NCBI GenBank assembly: GCA_022710245.1
Contig: JAKLHH010000525.1
Coordinates: 1-5,936, forward strand
DNA from: Myxococcota bacterium
Lineage (GTDB): Bacteria > Myxococcota > Polyangia > GCA-2747355 > JAKLHH01
DNA length: 5,936 nt
Direction of reading: 5' to 3'
Below the pieces are notes generated by a model. The model saw only the letters and a program-made list of their open reading frames with translations. It had not been told where the DNA came from and ran no database searches. The translations under genes were made by a program, and so were the position numbers. Shown here one piece after another: positions 1 to 5,919 of this stretch (positions are counted from its first letter, which is position 1; each line of letters begins with the position of its first letter).

Positions 1-1
1 G

Positions 2-82
2 CCCCGGACCGCGCCGGCGCCGATCGCGCCCCGGACCGCGCCCGTGCCGATCATGCCGCGGACCGCGTCCGTGCCGCTCGCG
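2..82 (+). repeat. 27-bp in-frame tandem repeat, three visible copies
   Basis: Copies lie at 2-28, 29-55 and 56-82. Each begins CCSCGGACCGCG and encodes PRTAPAPIA, PRTAPVPIM and PRTASVPLA. A decayed fourth unit (PVSTPPPAT) follows. The array probably continues left of the window. Because the unit is a multiple of three, copy-number change would lengthen or shorten a proline-rich linker without a frameshift. Confidence 0.85.
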
Positions 83-655
83 CCCGTGTCCACCCCGCCG
101 CCGGCCACCGCGCCGGGGGCCAGCCCACCCGGCGCACCACCGCAAGGCTGGACCTCGCCGCTGACCGCGGTCCTGCCGCTCGAGCTGCTCGGCGAGCAGC
201 TGCCGCCGATCGAGGAGCTCCCGGCGCTGGCGCCGCTGGGCAGCCTCTCCCACCTGGCGAGGGAGGTGCCGGGCGTGACGGGCGAGCCCGCGCCCCCGCG
301 GCTCGAGGCCGTGAGCGGCACGCTGATGACGGACGCAGCCGCGGCTGCGGGGCCGCTCCTCGCGGTGGCGGCCGATAGCGCCGCCGCGCGGGCGCACCGG
401 CAGCGCAGCTTCGAGTTCGACGAGACGCGGACCGACATGGCTGCGCCAGGGCTGGAGCCCACGAGGCCTCCTCGCGAGACGGCGCGCGGCTGGGCGAGCT
501 CGGGCGAGGTCGAGCCGGATCGCCGGCCCACCGAGCGCCACGTCCCTGTCGGCTCCCGGCCGGAGGACGACGCGGGGGAAGCGCCCGCGTCCGCGGCGGA
601 GGATCCCGAGGAGACCCAGGTGCTCTCCCCGCCGCCTGGCGAGCGATCCCGCTGA
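2..655 (+). CDS. 3' part of an unrecognised Pro/Ala-rich, probably disordered protein
   Basis: The frame is open from the window's left edge to the TGA at 653-655, giving 217 visible residues; the true start lies upstream. The GTG at 44 and ATG at 53 fall inside a repeat and are unlikely starts. The first 27 residues are three copies of a nine-residue unit, PRTAxxPIx, followed by more Pro/Ala/Thr-rich sequence. The middle (about residues 55-85) has short hydrophobic stretches such as LPLELLGEQLPPIEELP. The last 80 or so residues are rich in Arg, Glu, Asp and Pro and look disordered, with acidic/Thr motifs (FDETRTD, EETQVLSP). No domain, signal peptide or membrane segment is visible. I do not recognise the family. 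It could be the linker and tail of a larger protein whose folded part lies upstream. It is separated from the next gene by a repeat array and a putative promoter, so it is probably not in the same transcription unit, although its position beside a T6SS cluster may be meaningful. Coding is supported by strong GC bias at the third codon position. Confidence 0.6.
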   Translation, partial: PRTAPAPIAPRTAPVPIMPRTASVPLAPVSTPPPATAPGASPPGAPPQGWTSPLTAVLPLELLGEQLPPIEELPALAPLGSLSHLAREVPGVTGEPAPPRLEAVSGTLMTDAAAAAGPLLAVAADSAAARAHRQRSFEFDETRTDMAAPGLEPTRPPRETARGWASSGEVEPDRRPTERHVPVGSRPEDDAGEAPASAAEDPEETQVLSPPPGERSR

Positions 656-670
656 GCCGACGCCGCCGTC

Positions 671-780
671 GGCGACCGTCGGCGACCGTCGGCGACCGGC
701 GGCGACCGGCGGCGACCGGCGGCGACCGGCGGCGACCGGCGGCGACCGGCGGCGACCGGCGGCGACCGGCGGCGACCGGT
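671..780 (+). repeat. 10-bp tandem repeat array, 11 units
   Basis: There are eleven head-to-tail decamers: two GGCGACCGTC (671-690), eight GGCGACCGGC (691-770) and a final GGCGACCGGT (771-780). A degenerate unit, CGCCGCCGTC, precedes them at 661-670. The array fills most of the gap between the upstream stop codon and the putative promoter, ending 7 bp before the -35 element. The near-identity of the units points to recent expansion by slippage or unequal exchange. The 10-bp period is close to one helical turn, so every unit presents the same face of the DNA. The array is best read as non-coding: a 10-bp unit shifts frame at each copy and the downstream gene has a better start at 845. Confidence 0.95.
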
Positions 781-787
781 GCGGTCG

Positions 788-816
788 TTGAAAAGGATCA
801 GGCCGGGTGCTACCGT
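788..816 (+). promoter_or_regulatory. Putative sigma70-type promoter of the T6SS accessory operon
   Basis: TTGAAA at 788-793 (5 of 6 matches to TTGACA) and TACCGT at 811-816 (keeping the key first T, second A and last T of TATAAT) are separated by exactly 17 bp. Transcription would start near 823, leaving a leader of about 20 nt that contains the ribosome binding site for the gene at 845. It is the only such pair noticed in the one sizeable intergenic gap, and the stretch is AT-richer than its surroundings. This is inferred from sequence alone; the weak -10 and the GC-rich host keep confidence moderate. Confidence 0.45.
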
Positions 817-832
817 GCAGACCCCTGATCGA

Positions 833-839
833 GGGAGGA
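833..839 (+). promoter_or_regulatory. Ribosome binding site setting the start at 845
   Basis: GGGAGGA lies 5 nt upstream of the ATG at 845. It is the best Shine-Dalgarno match near this gene's 5' end and favours that ATG over the in-frame GTG at 779, which sits in the last repeat unit and upstream of the putative promoter. Confidence 0.7.
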
Positions 840-844
840 CTCGC

Positions 845-1342
845 ATGGCAGCAGCGAGGCGAGGCGCCCTGGTGGAGCTCCCCCAGGCGGCGACGCCCGA
901 GGAGCAGCGCGGCCCCTGCCTGGGGCGGCTGGTCGGCTGGTCCGCCGAGCGCGGGCCGATGGTCGACTTCCCTGGTAACCCGCAGGGTCCGCTCCCCGCG
1001 CGCACCACCGTGCCGCTCGACGCGGGGCGCGTGGAGCGGGCGCTGCGCTCGGGCGGCGAGGTGCTCCTCTCCCACGGGGTGGCGGGGAGCGAGGGTCCGA
1101 TCATCGTGGGCCTGCTCGAGCCCCGGCCCGCCAGCGGCGCGCCGGCGAGCGCGGGTGAGCTCGAGGCCCTCGTCGATGGCCGTCGCGTCGTCCTCGACGC
1201 GCGAGACGAGATCGTGCTGCGCTGCGGGAAGGCGAGCATCACGCTGCGCCGCAACGGCCGCGTGGTGGTGCGCGGCACCTTCGTCGAGACCTGCTCCGCC
1301 GGCGTCAATCGCATCAAGGGCGGGCAGGTGAAGATCAACTGA
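845..1342 (+). CDS. DUF6484 domain protein, T6SS-associated, spike-like
   Basis: The product is 165 residues. An N-terminal domain (about residues 25-92) contains the DUF6484-type pattern GRLVGW...GPMVDFPGNPQGPLPART (27-54) and ends in IIVGLLEP (86-93). After a short Ala/Gly/Pro linker, residues 106-165 form alternating short beta-strand sequence: VVLDARDEIVLRCGKASITL, then a turn, then VVVRGTFVETCSAGVNRIKG and a terminal QVKIN. This resembles the beta-rich tails of VgrG/gp5-type spike proteins, where DEIxLxCGxASIxLxxxGxVxIxG patterns recur. DUF6484 proteins are commonly encoded in T6SS VgrG/effector clusters, but their exact role is not settled; association with the spike or effector is inferred. 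It is the first gene of the apparent operon. Its stop overlaps the ribosome binding site of the next gene 8 bases on, so coupled translation is likely. No signal peptide or membrane segment is seen, so it should act from the cytoplasm. The ATG at 845 was chosen for its GGGAGGA site. Confidence 0.8.
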   Translation: MAAARRGALVELPQAATPEEQRGPCLGRLVGWSAERGPMVDFPGNPQGPLPARTTVPLDAGRVERALRSGGEVLLSHGVAGSEGPIIVGLLEPRPASGAPASAGELEALVDGRRVVLDARDEIVLRCGKASITLRRNGRVVVRGTFVETCSAGVNRIKGGQVKIN

Positions 1343-1345
1343 GGG
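1341..1345 (+). promoter_or_regulatory. Ribosome binding site overlapping the previous stop, for a TTG start
   Basis: GAGGG spans the last two bases of the upstream TGA and lies 5 nt before the TTG at 1351. It supports a TTG start and suggests that ribosomes finishing the upstream gene restart here. Confidence 0.5.
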
Positions 1346-1350
1346 CTCGC

Positions 1351-2865
1351 TTGCACGCCGACCACGACGAGCAGACCGGGCAGGGCGCGATCCTCTGGGA
1401 CGTGATCGCGGAGCACCTCGACGAGGCCGGCTTCGCTCTCGACACCTGGACCCAGGCGCTGGAGTCGCCGCTCTACACGCTGCAGGAGCTCGCGAGGGGG
1501 CCGGAGGAGCAGCTCCTCGCCCACCTGGACGCGCTCGTCATCGGGGGGCCGCCCGTCGCGCAGCGCCTGCTCGAGCCGCTCCTGGCTCCGGCGCCGGAGC
1601 CCCGGCCCGCGCTGGCGATCGTGCCAGCGCCGGTGTCCTCGGTCGCAGCAGCGGCGCGGGGGACCACCCCTGCCCCCGCTGCGCCGCTCCGCTCGAGCGA
1701 GCCGGCGGCGGACCTCGCGCCCTCGAGCGAGCCGGCGCCGCTCGAGGCCGAGCCGCCCACCGAGCAGGAGCCGGAGCCCACGAAGCTGGCGGCGGCGGCC
1801 CTCGCGCTCCTCGCCGGGGGGCGCTCCGAGGCCGTGCAGGGAGCGCTGACCGCGGCGCCGCCGCGAGCCCGGCAGGCGGCTGGCGAGGCGCTCGCGCTGG
1901 CCGGCACCGCCGAGCTCGACGCCTGGCTCGCGAGCCGGCTCTCCTCGCCGCTCGCCGTCCCCGAGCGCCGGGCGCTCCTGCCCCTCGCGGCCGCGCGTGG
2001 CGTTTCGCTCCCGGACCTGCTCGAGGCGCTGCGGAGCGACGACCCGGCCGAGCTGGCCACCGCGGCGCTCGCCGCGCGGTACGCACCGGCGGGGCCGCAC
2101 GCAGGGGCGGTGGAGCAGCTCACCGCGCACCCCGACCCGGCGGTGCGCGAGGCGGCGCTGGTCACCGCCCTCTGCTTCGGCTCGCCGATCGCCTTCCGCC
2201 GCTGCCTGGCGCTCGCCGGCGAGGAGACGCCGGCGCCCCTCGCCATGCTCCTCGTCGCGCTGCTCGGCGGGCCGCAGCACCAGCGGCTGCTCCTCGAGCA
2301 GCTCGCGCGGGAGAGCCACCGTCACGCGGCGCTCCGCGCCGTCGGACTCTGCGGGCAGGTCGCGGCGGTGCCGGCGCTGCTCGCGCAGCTCGACGCCGAG
2401 GACCCGCTGGCGCGCCGGCTGATCGCCGAGGCGGTCATGCTGCTCACCGGGCTCGACACCGGCGCCGACGCGATCGTGGCGCCGCCGCCTCCCGAGCCCG
2501 ACTCGCTGCCCCCGCTCGAGGAGGACGACCTCGAGGCCGACCTGGTCCCCCCCGTCGAGGAGGAGCTGCCGCTCCCCGACCCGGCCGCGCTGCGCGCGCT
2601 CTGGGGCGCGCACGCCGCCTCCTTCGCGGGGCGCGAGCGGAGCCGGCTGCTCCTCGGGGAGCCCTGGTCGGTGCGGCGGGTCCTCGAGCTCCTGCCGCGG
2701 CTGTCGCTGCGCGAGCGGCACCCGCTGGCGCTCTGGCTCCTGATCCGCTCCGGAGGCGCGGCGCGCCTCGACACGCGCGCGCTCTCGCGCACGCAGGAGG
2801 CGCAGCTCGCGGCGCTGCAGGGGCTCTCCGAGCAGGCGCTGGTACACCGCTTCGAGGGGGTCTGA
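1351..2865 (+). CDS. TIGR02270-family HEAT-like protein, T6SS-associated
   Basis: The product is 504 residues with a TTG start. The N-terminal segment (about 12-80) carries the family signature: ILWDVIAEHLDEAGF, WTQALESPLYTLQELARGPE, then LLAHLDALVIGGPPVAQRLL. Residues 80-145 are a low-complexity Pro/Ala/Glu linker. Residues 148-370 are helical and HEAT-like, including AHPDPAVREAALVTAL (259-274) and HAALRAVGLCGQVAAVPALL (325-344). A second acidic, Pro-rich linker (376-410) leads to a C-terminal helical region (about 411-504). From memory the family is nearer 400 residues, so the linkers may account for the extra length. Family members are encoded beside DUF2169, DUF4150 and DUF6484 genes in T6SS loci of Proteobacteria and Myxococcota. 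The molecular role is unknown; a scaffold or adaptor function is inferred from the HEAT-like helices. The GTG at 1402 is an alternative start but would remove conserved N-terminal sequence. Six bases separate its stop from the next start. Confidence 0.8.
   Translation: MHADHDEQTGQGAILWDVIAEHLDEAGFALDTWTQALESPLYTLQELARGPEEQLLAHLDALVIGGPPVAQRLLEPLLAPAPEPRPALAIVPAPVSSVAAAARGTTPAPAAPLRSSEPAADLAPSSEPAPLEAEPPTEQEPEPTKLAAAALALLAGGRSEAVQGALTAAPPRARQAAGEALALAGTAELDAWLASRLSSPLAVPERRALLPLAAARGVSLPDLLEALRSDDPAELATAALAARYAPAGPHAGAVEQLTAHPDPAVREAALVTALCFGSPIAFRRCLALAGEETPAPLAMLLVALLGGPQHQRLLLEQLARESHRHAALRAVGLCGQVAAVPALLAQLDAEDPLARRLIAEAVMLLTGLDTGADAIVAPPPPEPDSLPPLEEDDLEADLVPPVEEELPLPDPAALRALWGAHAASFAGRERSRLLLGEPWSVRRVLELLPRLSLRERHPLALWLLIRSGGAARLDTRALSRTQEAQLAALQGLSEQALVHRFEGV
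1692..1737 (+). repeat. 16-bp direct repeat with 30-bp spacing inside the linker
   Basis: CTCGAGCGAGCCGGCG occurs at 1692-1707 and again at 1722-1737. Both copies encode SSEPA in the same frame, within the Pro/Ala/Glu-rich linker of the TIGR02270-family protein. This looks like a small internal duplication that lengthened the linker. It has no evident regulatory role. Confidence 0.7.
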
Positions 2866-2871
2866 GCCAGC

Positions 2872-3894
2872 ATGTGGGCGCTGAAGAACCGCACGCCGTA
2901 CGCCGCCGAGCGCACCTGGGTCCGCGATCGGAGCGGTGCGCACCACTGGATCGTGGCGGTGAAGGCGACCTTCGACCTCGGGGGCGATGGCGCGCTGGCG
3001 CTCGCCGACGAGCAGCTCCCGCCGCTGCGCCTCCCCGAGCACTTCGGGGATCCGGCCAGCTCCAGCCTGCGTCAAGACGCGGACCTCGGCCCGCTGAAGC
3101 CGACCACGGACGTCACGCTCCTCGGCCAGGCGTACGCGCCGGGCGGGAGGCCCGCCACGCGCGTGCCGGTCTCGCTGCGCGTCGGCGACCAGGAGAAGTC
3201 GCTGGTCGTCTTCGGCGAGCGCACCTACGAGCAGACGGGCATGGGCATCCTGCCGAGCAGCGCGGCGCCCTTCCTCAGCCAGCCGATCCAGTACGAGCTC
3301 GCCTACGGCGGCGCCGACCTCGAGGATCCCGACCCCCGCCGCCAGGGCATCGATCTGCGCAACCCGGTGGGTTGCGGGGTCGCAGCGGACTCGCGGCGCC
3401 TCGTCGGCCGGCGAGCGGCGAGCATCGAGTACCCGCACGGCGACCCCGCCCGGGTGGGTCCGGCGGGCTTCGGGCCCATCGCCAGCCACTGGTCGCCGCG
3501 GCTCGAGCTCTGGGGCACCTACGACGCGCGCTGGGAGCAGACGAGGAAGCCGCTCCTGCCCGACGACTACGACGAGCGCGCCACCCTCTGCGCGCCGGCG
3601 GACCAGCGCCCGCCGCGGCACCTGACCGGCGGCGAGCCCGTCGAGCTGGTGAACCTCACGCCGTCGGGGCGGCTGCGCTTCGTGCTGCCGAAGATCTTCC
3701 TCACCTTCACCACGCTCTTCGGCAGCCGGCGCGAGGAGCATCGAGGGCGCCTGACGGGCGTCGTCATCGAGCCCGACGAGCGGCGTCTGCAGGTCGTCTG
3801 GCAGAGCACGCTCGCGGTGCTGGGGCGCGAGGAGGAGTACCTCGACGCCACGGTGATCCGCGAGAAGCCCTACCTCCAGCTGGGGCAGCGATGA
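2872..3894 (+). CDS. DUF2169 domain protein, probable T6SS effector adaptor/chaperone
   Basis: The product is 340 residues, a single DUF2169 domain over nearly its whole length. Hallmarks in order: TPYAAERTWVRDRSG (8-22) with HWIVAVKATFDL (25-36); DLGPLKPTTDVTLLGQAYAP (71-90); KSLVVFGERTY (109-119); YELAYGGADLEDPDP (141-155); NPVGCG (164-169); a PAGFGPI block (197-203) followed by HWSPR; GTYDARW (215-221) with PLLPDDYD (227-234); and a C-terminal part with VVIEPDERRLQVVWQSTL. DUF2169 proteins are found next to DUF4150/PAAR-like effectors and are considered adaptors or chaperones that help load the effector onto the spike. The DUF4150 toxin two genes downstream is therefore the likely client; this is an inference from context. 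The ATG at 2872 follows the previous stop by six bases, with a GA-rich stretch (2854-2860) as a distant ribosome site. The 3' end overlaps the next gene in ATGA at 3891-3894. No catalytic residues or secretion signal are apparent. Confidence 0.88.
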   Translation: MWALKNRTPYAAERTWVRDRSGAHHWIVAVKATFDLGGDGALALADEQLPPLRLPEHFGDPASSSLRQDADLGPLKPTTDVTLLGQAYAPGGRPATRVPVSLRVGDQEKSLVVFGERTYEQTGMGILPSSAAPFLSQPIQYELAYGGADLEDPDPRRQGIDLRNPVGCGVAADSRRLVGRRAASIEYPHGDPARVGPAGFGPIASHWSPRLELWGTYDARWEQTRKPLLPDDYDERATLCAPADQRPPRHLTGGEPVELVNLTPSGRLRFVLPKIFLTFTTLFGSRREEHRGRLTGVVIEPDERRLQVVWQSTLAVLGREEEYLDATVIREKPYLQLGQR

Positions 3895-4961
3895 CGCGCG
3901 CCGTGCACCTCGTCGCCCTCGGGGCGCGCACGCCCATCGGCCTCGGCGCCGCGGCCGCGGCAGCCGCGGTGCGGGCGCGGCTCAGCGTGCTCCGGGCGCA
4001 CCCGTTCATGGTGGACGCGGCGGGCGACCCCCTGCGCTGCGCCTGCGACGGCGCGCTCGACCCGGCGCTCGTCGGAGCGCCGCGGCTGGCGGCGCTGGCC
4101 GAGCACGCGCTGGCGCAGGTGGCGGCGCAGCTCGGAGCGCAGGCGCGGGAGGCGGCGCGAGGGCGAGCCGCTCCCCTGCCGCTCCTGCTGGCGCTCCCCG
4201 AGGCGAGGCCCGGCTGGGGCGTGGCCGAGGCGGACGCGGTGGCGCGTCACCTCGAGGCAGCGCCGCTCCCGGGGCCGTCCGTCGCGGTCGAGGTCTCCCC
4301 CGAGCTCTGCGGTCACGCCGGCGCGCTCGGTGCCCTGGAGCTCGCCGTCGCGCGCCTCGCCGGTCGCGACCTGGAGCTCTGCCTGGTCGGCGGCGTGGAC
4401 AGCTACCTGGAGGCGGACACGCTGGACTGGCTCGAGGGCGAGCGCCTGCTGGCCCGCGCCGGGATCCGCGGTGGCTTCCCGCCGGGTGAGGCCGCTGGCG
4501 TGCTGGCCCTCGCCAGCGAGGACGGCCTGGCCCGCCTCGGCCTCCGCTCCCTGGCGAGGGTGCGAGGGGTGGGGAGCGCGCACGAGGGGCGCTCGGCCGC
4601 GAGCGAGACCGGGCTCCTCGGCGAGGGGTTGACGGCGGCGATCGTCGCCGCCGCTCGCGACCTCCGCTTGCCCGCGGAGCAGCTGAGCGAGCTCCACGGC
4701 GATCTCAACGGCGAGCGGTCGCGCACCGACGACTGGGGGTTCACCCTGCTGCGCACCCAGCACCTCTACCGTGCAGGGGCGGTGGCTCGCACCGCGGTCG
4801 GCGAGTGGGGCGACGTGGGGGCTGCCACGGGCGCCCTCGGGTGCGCGCTCGCCATCCAGTCCTGGCAGCGGAGGTACGCGACGGGGCCGCGGGCGCTCGT
4901 CTGGGCGGGGTCCTGGGGTGGGCTGCGCGCAGCTGCGGTGCTCGAGCGAGGAGCGGAGTAA
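3891..4961 (+). CDS. Degenerate beta-ketoacyl-synthase-like protein, T6SS-associated
   Basis: The product is 356 residues, against about 410 for a full FabF-type ketosynthase. The thiolase-fold pattern is recognisable: an N-terminal strand and ARTPIGLG (12-19); a segment equivalent to the nucleophile elbow, VEVSPELCGHAGALGALELA (133-152); LCLVGGVDSYLE (163-174), matching the usual AGGAD strand; GGFPPGEAAGVLAL (194-207), matching GFVPGEGAG; ELHGDLNGERSRTDDWGF (267-284), at the place of the NAHGT motif; and GEWGDVGAATGALG (304-317), at the place of KxxxGHxxGAAG. Counting back from the GG pair puts His142, not Cys140, at the nucleophile position. The GH histidine is replaced by Asp308; His269 may match the remaining catalytic His. 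Fatty-acid condensing activity is therefore doubtful, and a structural or acyl-binding role is more likely. Similar ketosynthase-like genes accompany DUF2169/DUF4150 genes in T6SS clusters. Its start lies inside the previous gene's end (ATGA), and one base separates its stop from the toxin's ATG. Confidence 0.78.
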   Translation: MTRAVHLVALGARTPIGLGAAAAAAAVRARLSVLRAHPFMVDAAGDPLRCACDGALDPALVGAPRLAALAEHALAQVAAQLGAQAREAARGRAAPLPLLLALPEARPGWGVAEADAVARHLEAAPLPGPSVAVEVSPELCGHAGALGALELAVARLAGRDLELCLVGGVDSYLEADTLDWLEGERLLARAGIRGGFPPGEAAGVLALASEDGLARLGLRSLARVRGVGSAHEGRSAASETGLLGEGLTAAIVAAARDLRLPAEQLSELHGDLNGERSRTDDWGFTLLRTQHLYRAGAVARTAVGEWGDVGAATGALGCALAIQSWQRRYATGPRALVWAGSWGGLRAAAVLERGAE

Positions 4962-4962
4962 C

Positions 4963-5919
4963 ATGCCGAGCGTCACCGTCAACTCGCCGAAGACCCCGGT
5001 GACCAAGGGGTCGAGCGGCATCGCCGCCGCCACCCTGCCCAACGTCTGCAAGATGCCCGGGCCGCCGGCGCCCTTCGTGCCGACGCCGCTGCCGAACATC
5101 GGCATGAGCAGCAAGGACCCGAAGGGCTACTCGAAGAAGGTGACCATCGAGGGCCAGCCGGTGGCCATCCAGGGCGCGAGCTTCGGCAGCAGCGGCGATA
5201 TCGCCAGCAAGGGCACGGGGGGCGGGATCGTCTCCATGAACGTGGAGGGCGCGACGTCGTTCCTCGCGCCCGGCTCGTTTGATGTCAAGATCGAGGGGAA
5301 GAACGTCCAGCTCCTCGGCGACCAGATGCTCAACAACAACGGGCCGTCGGGGAGCCCGGCGAACGCGGCGACCATGCAGGGGGTGACCCAGTCGCCGGGC
5401 GGCGCGGGCGCGGCGAACGTCCTCGAGGTCGAGTGCGAGGTGGACAAGTCGGCGAAGAAGGACTGGGACTGCTGCAACCTGAAGGAGTTCTGCGCCAAGC
5501 TCGACGCGGTGAACGATCAGGCCCGGCGCGGCAAGCTGACGACCGATCCCACGCGGTTGCAGGCGCGCAACGCCTCGCGCGGCGAGGGGCGCTTCCGACG
5601 GCAGTGGAACGAGGCGCCCTACGCGTGGCAGCCGTTGCAGCACAAGTTCTACCACCCCTGCGCGGCCAAGAAGGCTGCGCAGAACGACTACCGCATCGGC
5701 CGTGAGTTCCAGCCGGACCACGTCCACGAGCTCCAGCTCGGCGGCGCCGCGACCAACTTCAAGAACCTGAAGTGGATCTCGAGGAGCGTGAACGCGTCGC
5801 TGGGTCCCACGTTGACGCGCTTCGATCCGGCGGTGCACACGGGCGGCGTGGTCGCCGACTGCTGTCCCGCCGAGGAGACCCACTGCGCGGGCAAGGCAGA
5901 CAGCGACCCGGTCGTGTGA
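4963..5919 (+). CDS. DUF4150 (PAAR-like) T6SS effector with C-terminal HNH-like nuclease domain
   Basis: The product is 318 residues. Residues 3-127 are a DUF4150/PAAR-like domain: VTVNSPKTPVTKGSSG, LPNVCKMPGPPAPFVPTPLPN, GYSKKVTIEGQPVAIQGASF, GDIASKGTGGGIVS, and KIEGKNVQLLGDQMLNNNG. Such domains cap the VgrG spike and carry toxins. A Gly/Ala-rich linker (128-151) leads to a Cys-rich segment (C158, C170, C171, C177). The C-terminal region holds FQPDHVHELQLGG (249-261), then NLKWI (268-272) and SVNASLG (275-281), a DHxH...GG...N...N arrangement like HNH/His-Me-finger nucleases with Asn replacing the last His. Candidate catalytic or metal residues are Asp252, His253, His255, Asn268 and Asn277. 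More cysteines follow (C300, C301, C308). DNA or RNA cleavage in a target cell is inferred; the exact family is not identified. AGGAG at 4949-4953 is a good ribosome site for the ATG at 4963. An in-frame open stretch upstream belongs to the other gene's region. The gene is AT-richer than its neighbours. No immunity gene is complete in the window. Confidence 0.85.
   Translation: MPSVTVNSPKTPVTKGSSGIAAATLPNVCKMPGPPAPFVPTPLPNIGMSSKDPKGYSKKVTIEGQPVAIQGASFGSSGDIASKGTGGGIVSMNVEGATSFLAPGSFDVKIEGKNVQLLGDQMLNNNGPSGSPANAATMQGVTQSPGGAGAANVLEVECEVDKSAKKDWDCCNLKEFCAKLDAVNDQARRGKLTTDPTRLQARNASRGEGRFRRQWNEAPYAWQPLQHKFYHPCAAKKAAQNDYRIGREFQPDHVHELQLGGAATNFKNLKWISRSVNASLGPTLTRFDPAVHTGGVVADCCPAEETHCAGKADSDPVV

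Noticed and set aside
656..673. Hairpin GCCGAC-GCCGCC-GTCGGC just after the first gene's stop, as a terminator
   Set aside because: The stem is only 6 bp with no T run, and its right arm is part of the GTCGGC motif repeated at 678-683 and 688-693. A chance pairing created by the repeats is as likely.
671..780. CRISPR array
   Set aside because: Units are 10 bp and contiguous without spacers, so this is a simple tandem repeat.
779..844. Upstream GTG start for the DUF6484 gene
   Set aside because: It lies in the last repeat unit and upstream of the putative promoter, has no ribosome site, and adds a basic stretch not matching the domain. The ATG at 845 has GGGAGGA at the right spacing.
2874..3890. 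5' extension of the ketosynthase-like frame across the DUF2169 gene
   Set aside because: The extra N-terminal sequence is Arg/Ala-rich shadow translation of the DUF2169 gene. The ketosynthase-like fold begins at the ATG at 3891, which forms an ATGA overlap.
4771..4962. N-terminal extension of the effector into the ketosynthase-like gene
   Set aside because: The in-frame extension is Arg/Gly/Ser-rich shadow sequence. The DUF4150 domain begins directly after the ATG at 4963, which has AGGAG upstream.
3870..5114. Long open frame on the minus strand (414 codons)
   Set aside because: It overlaps the ketosynthase-like and effector genes, which have family motifs. Its translation is Arg/Gly/Pro-rich with no recognisable domain, as expected of an antisense shadow in GC-rich DNA.
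4741..5883. Long open frame on the minus strand (380 codons) opposite the effector
   Set aside because: It is the antisense shadow of the DUF4150-toxin gene, with low-complexity Arg/Ala/Leu composition and no good ribosome site or motif. It was considered as an antisense immunity gene but nothing supports that.
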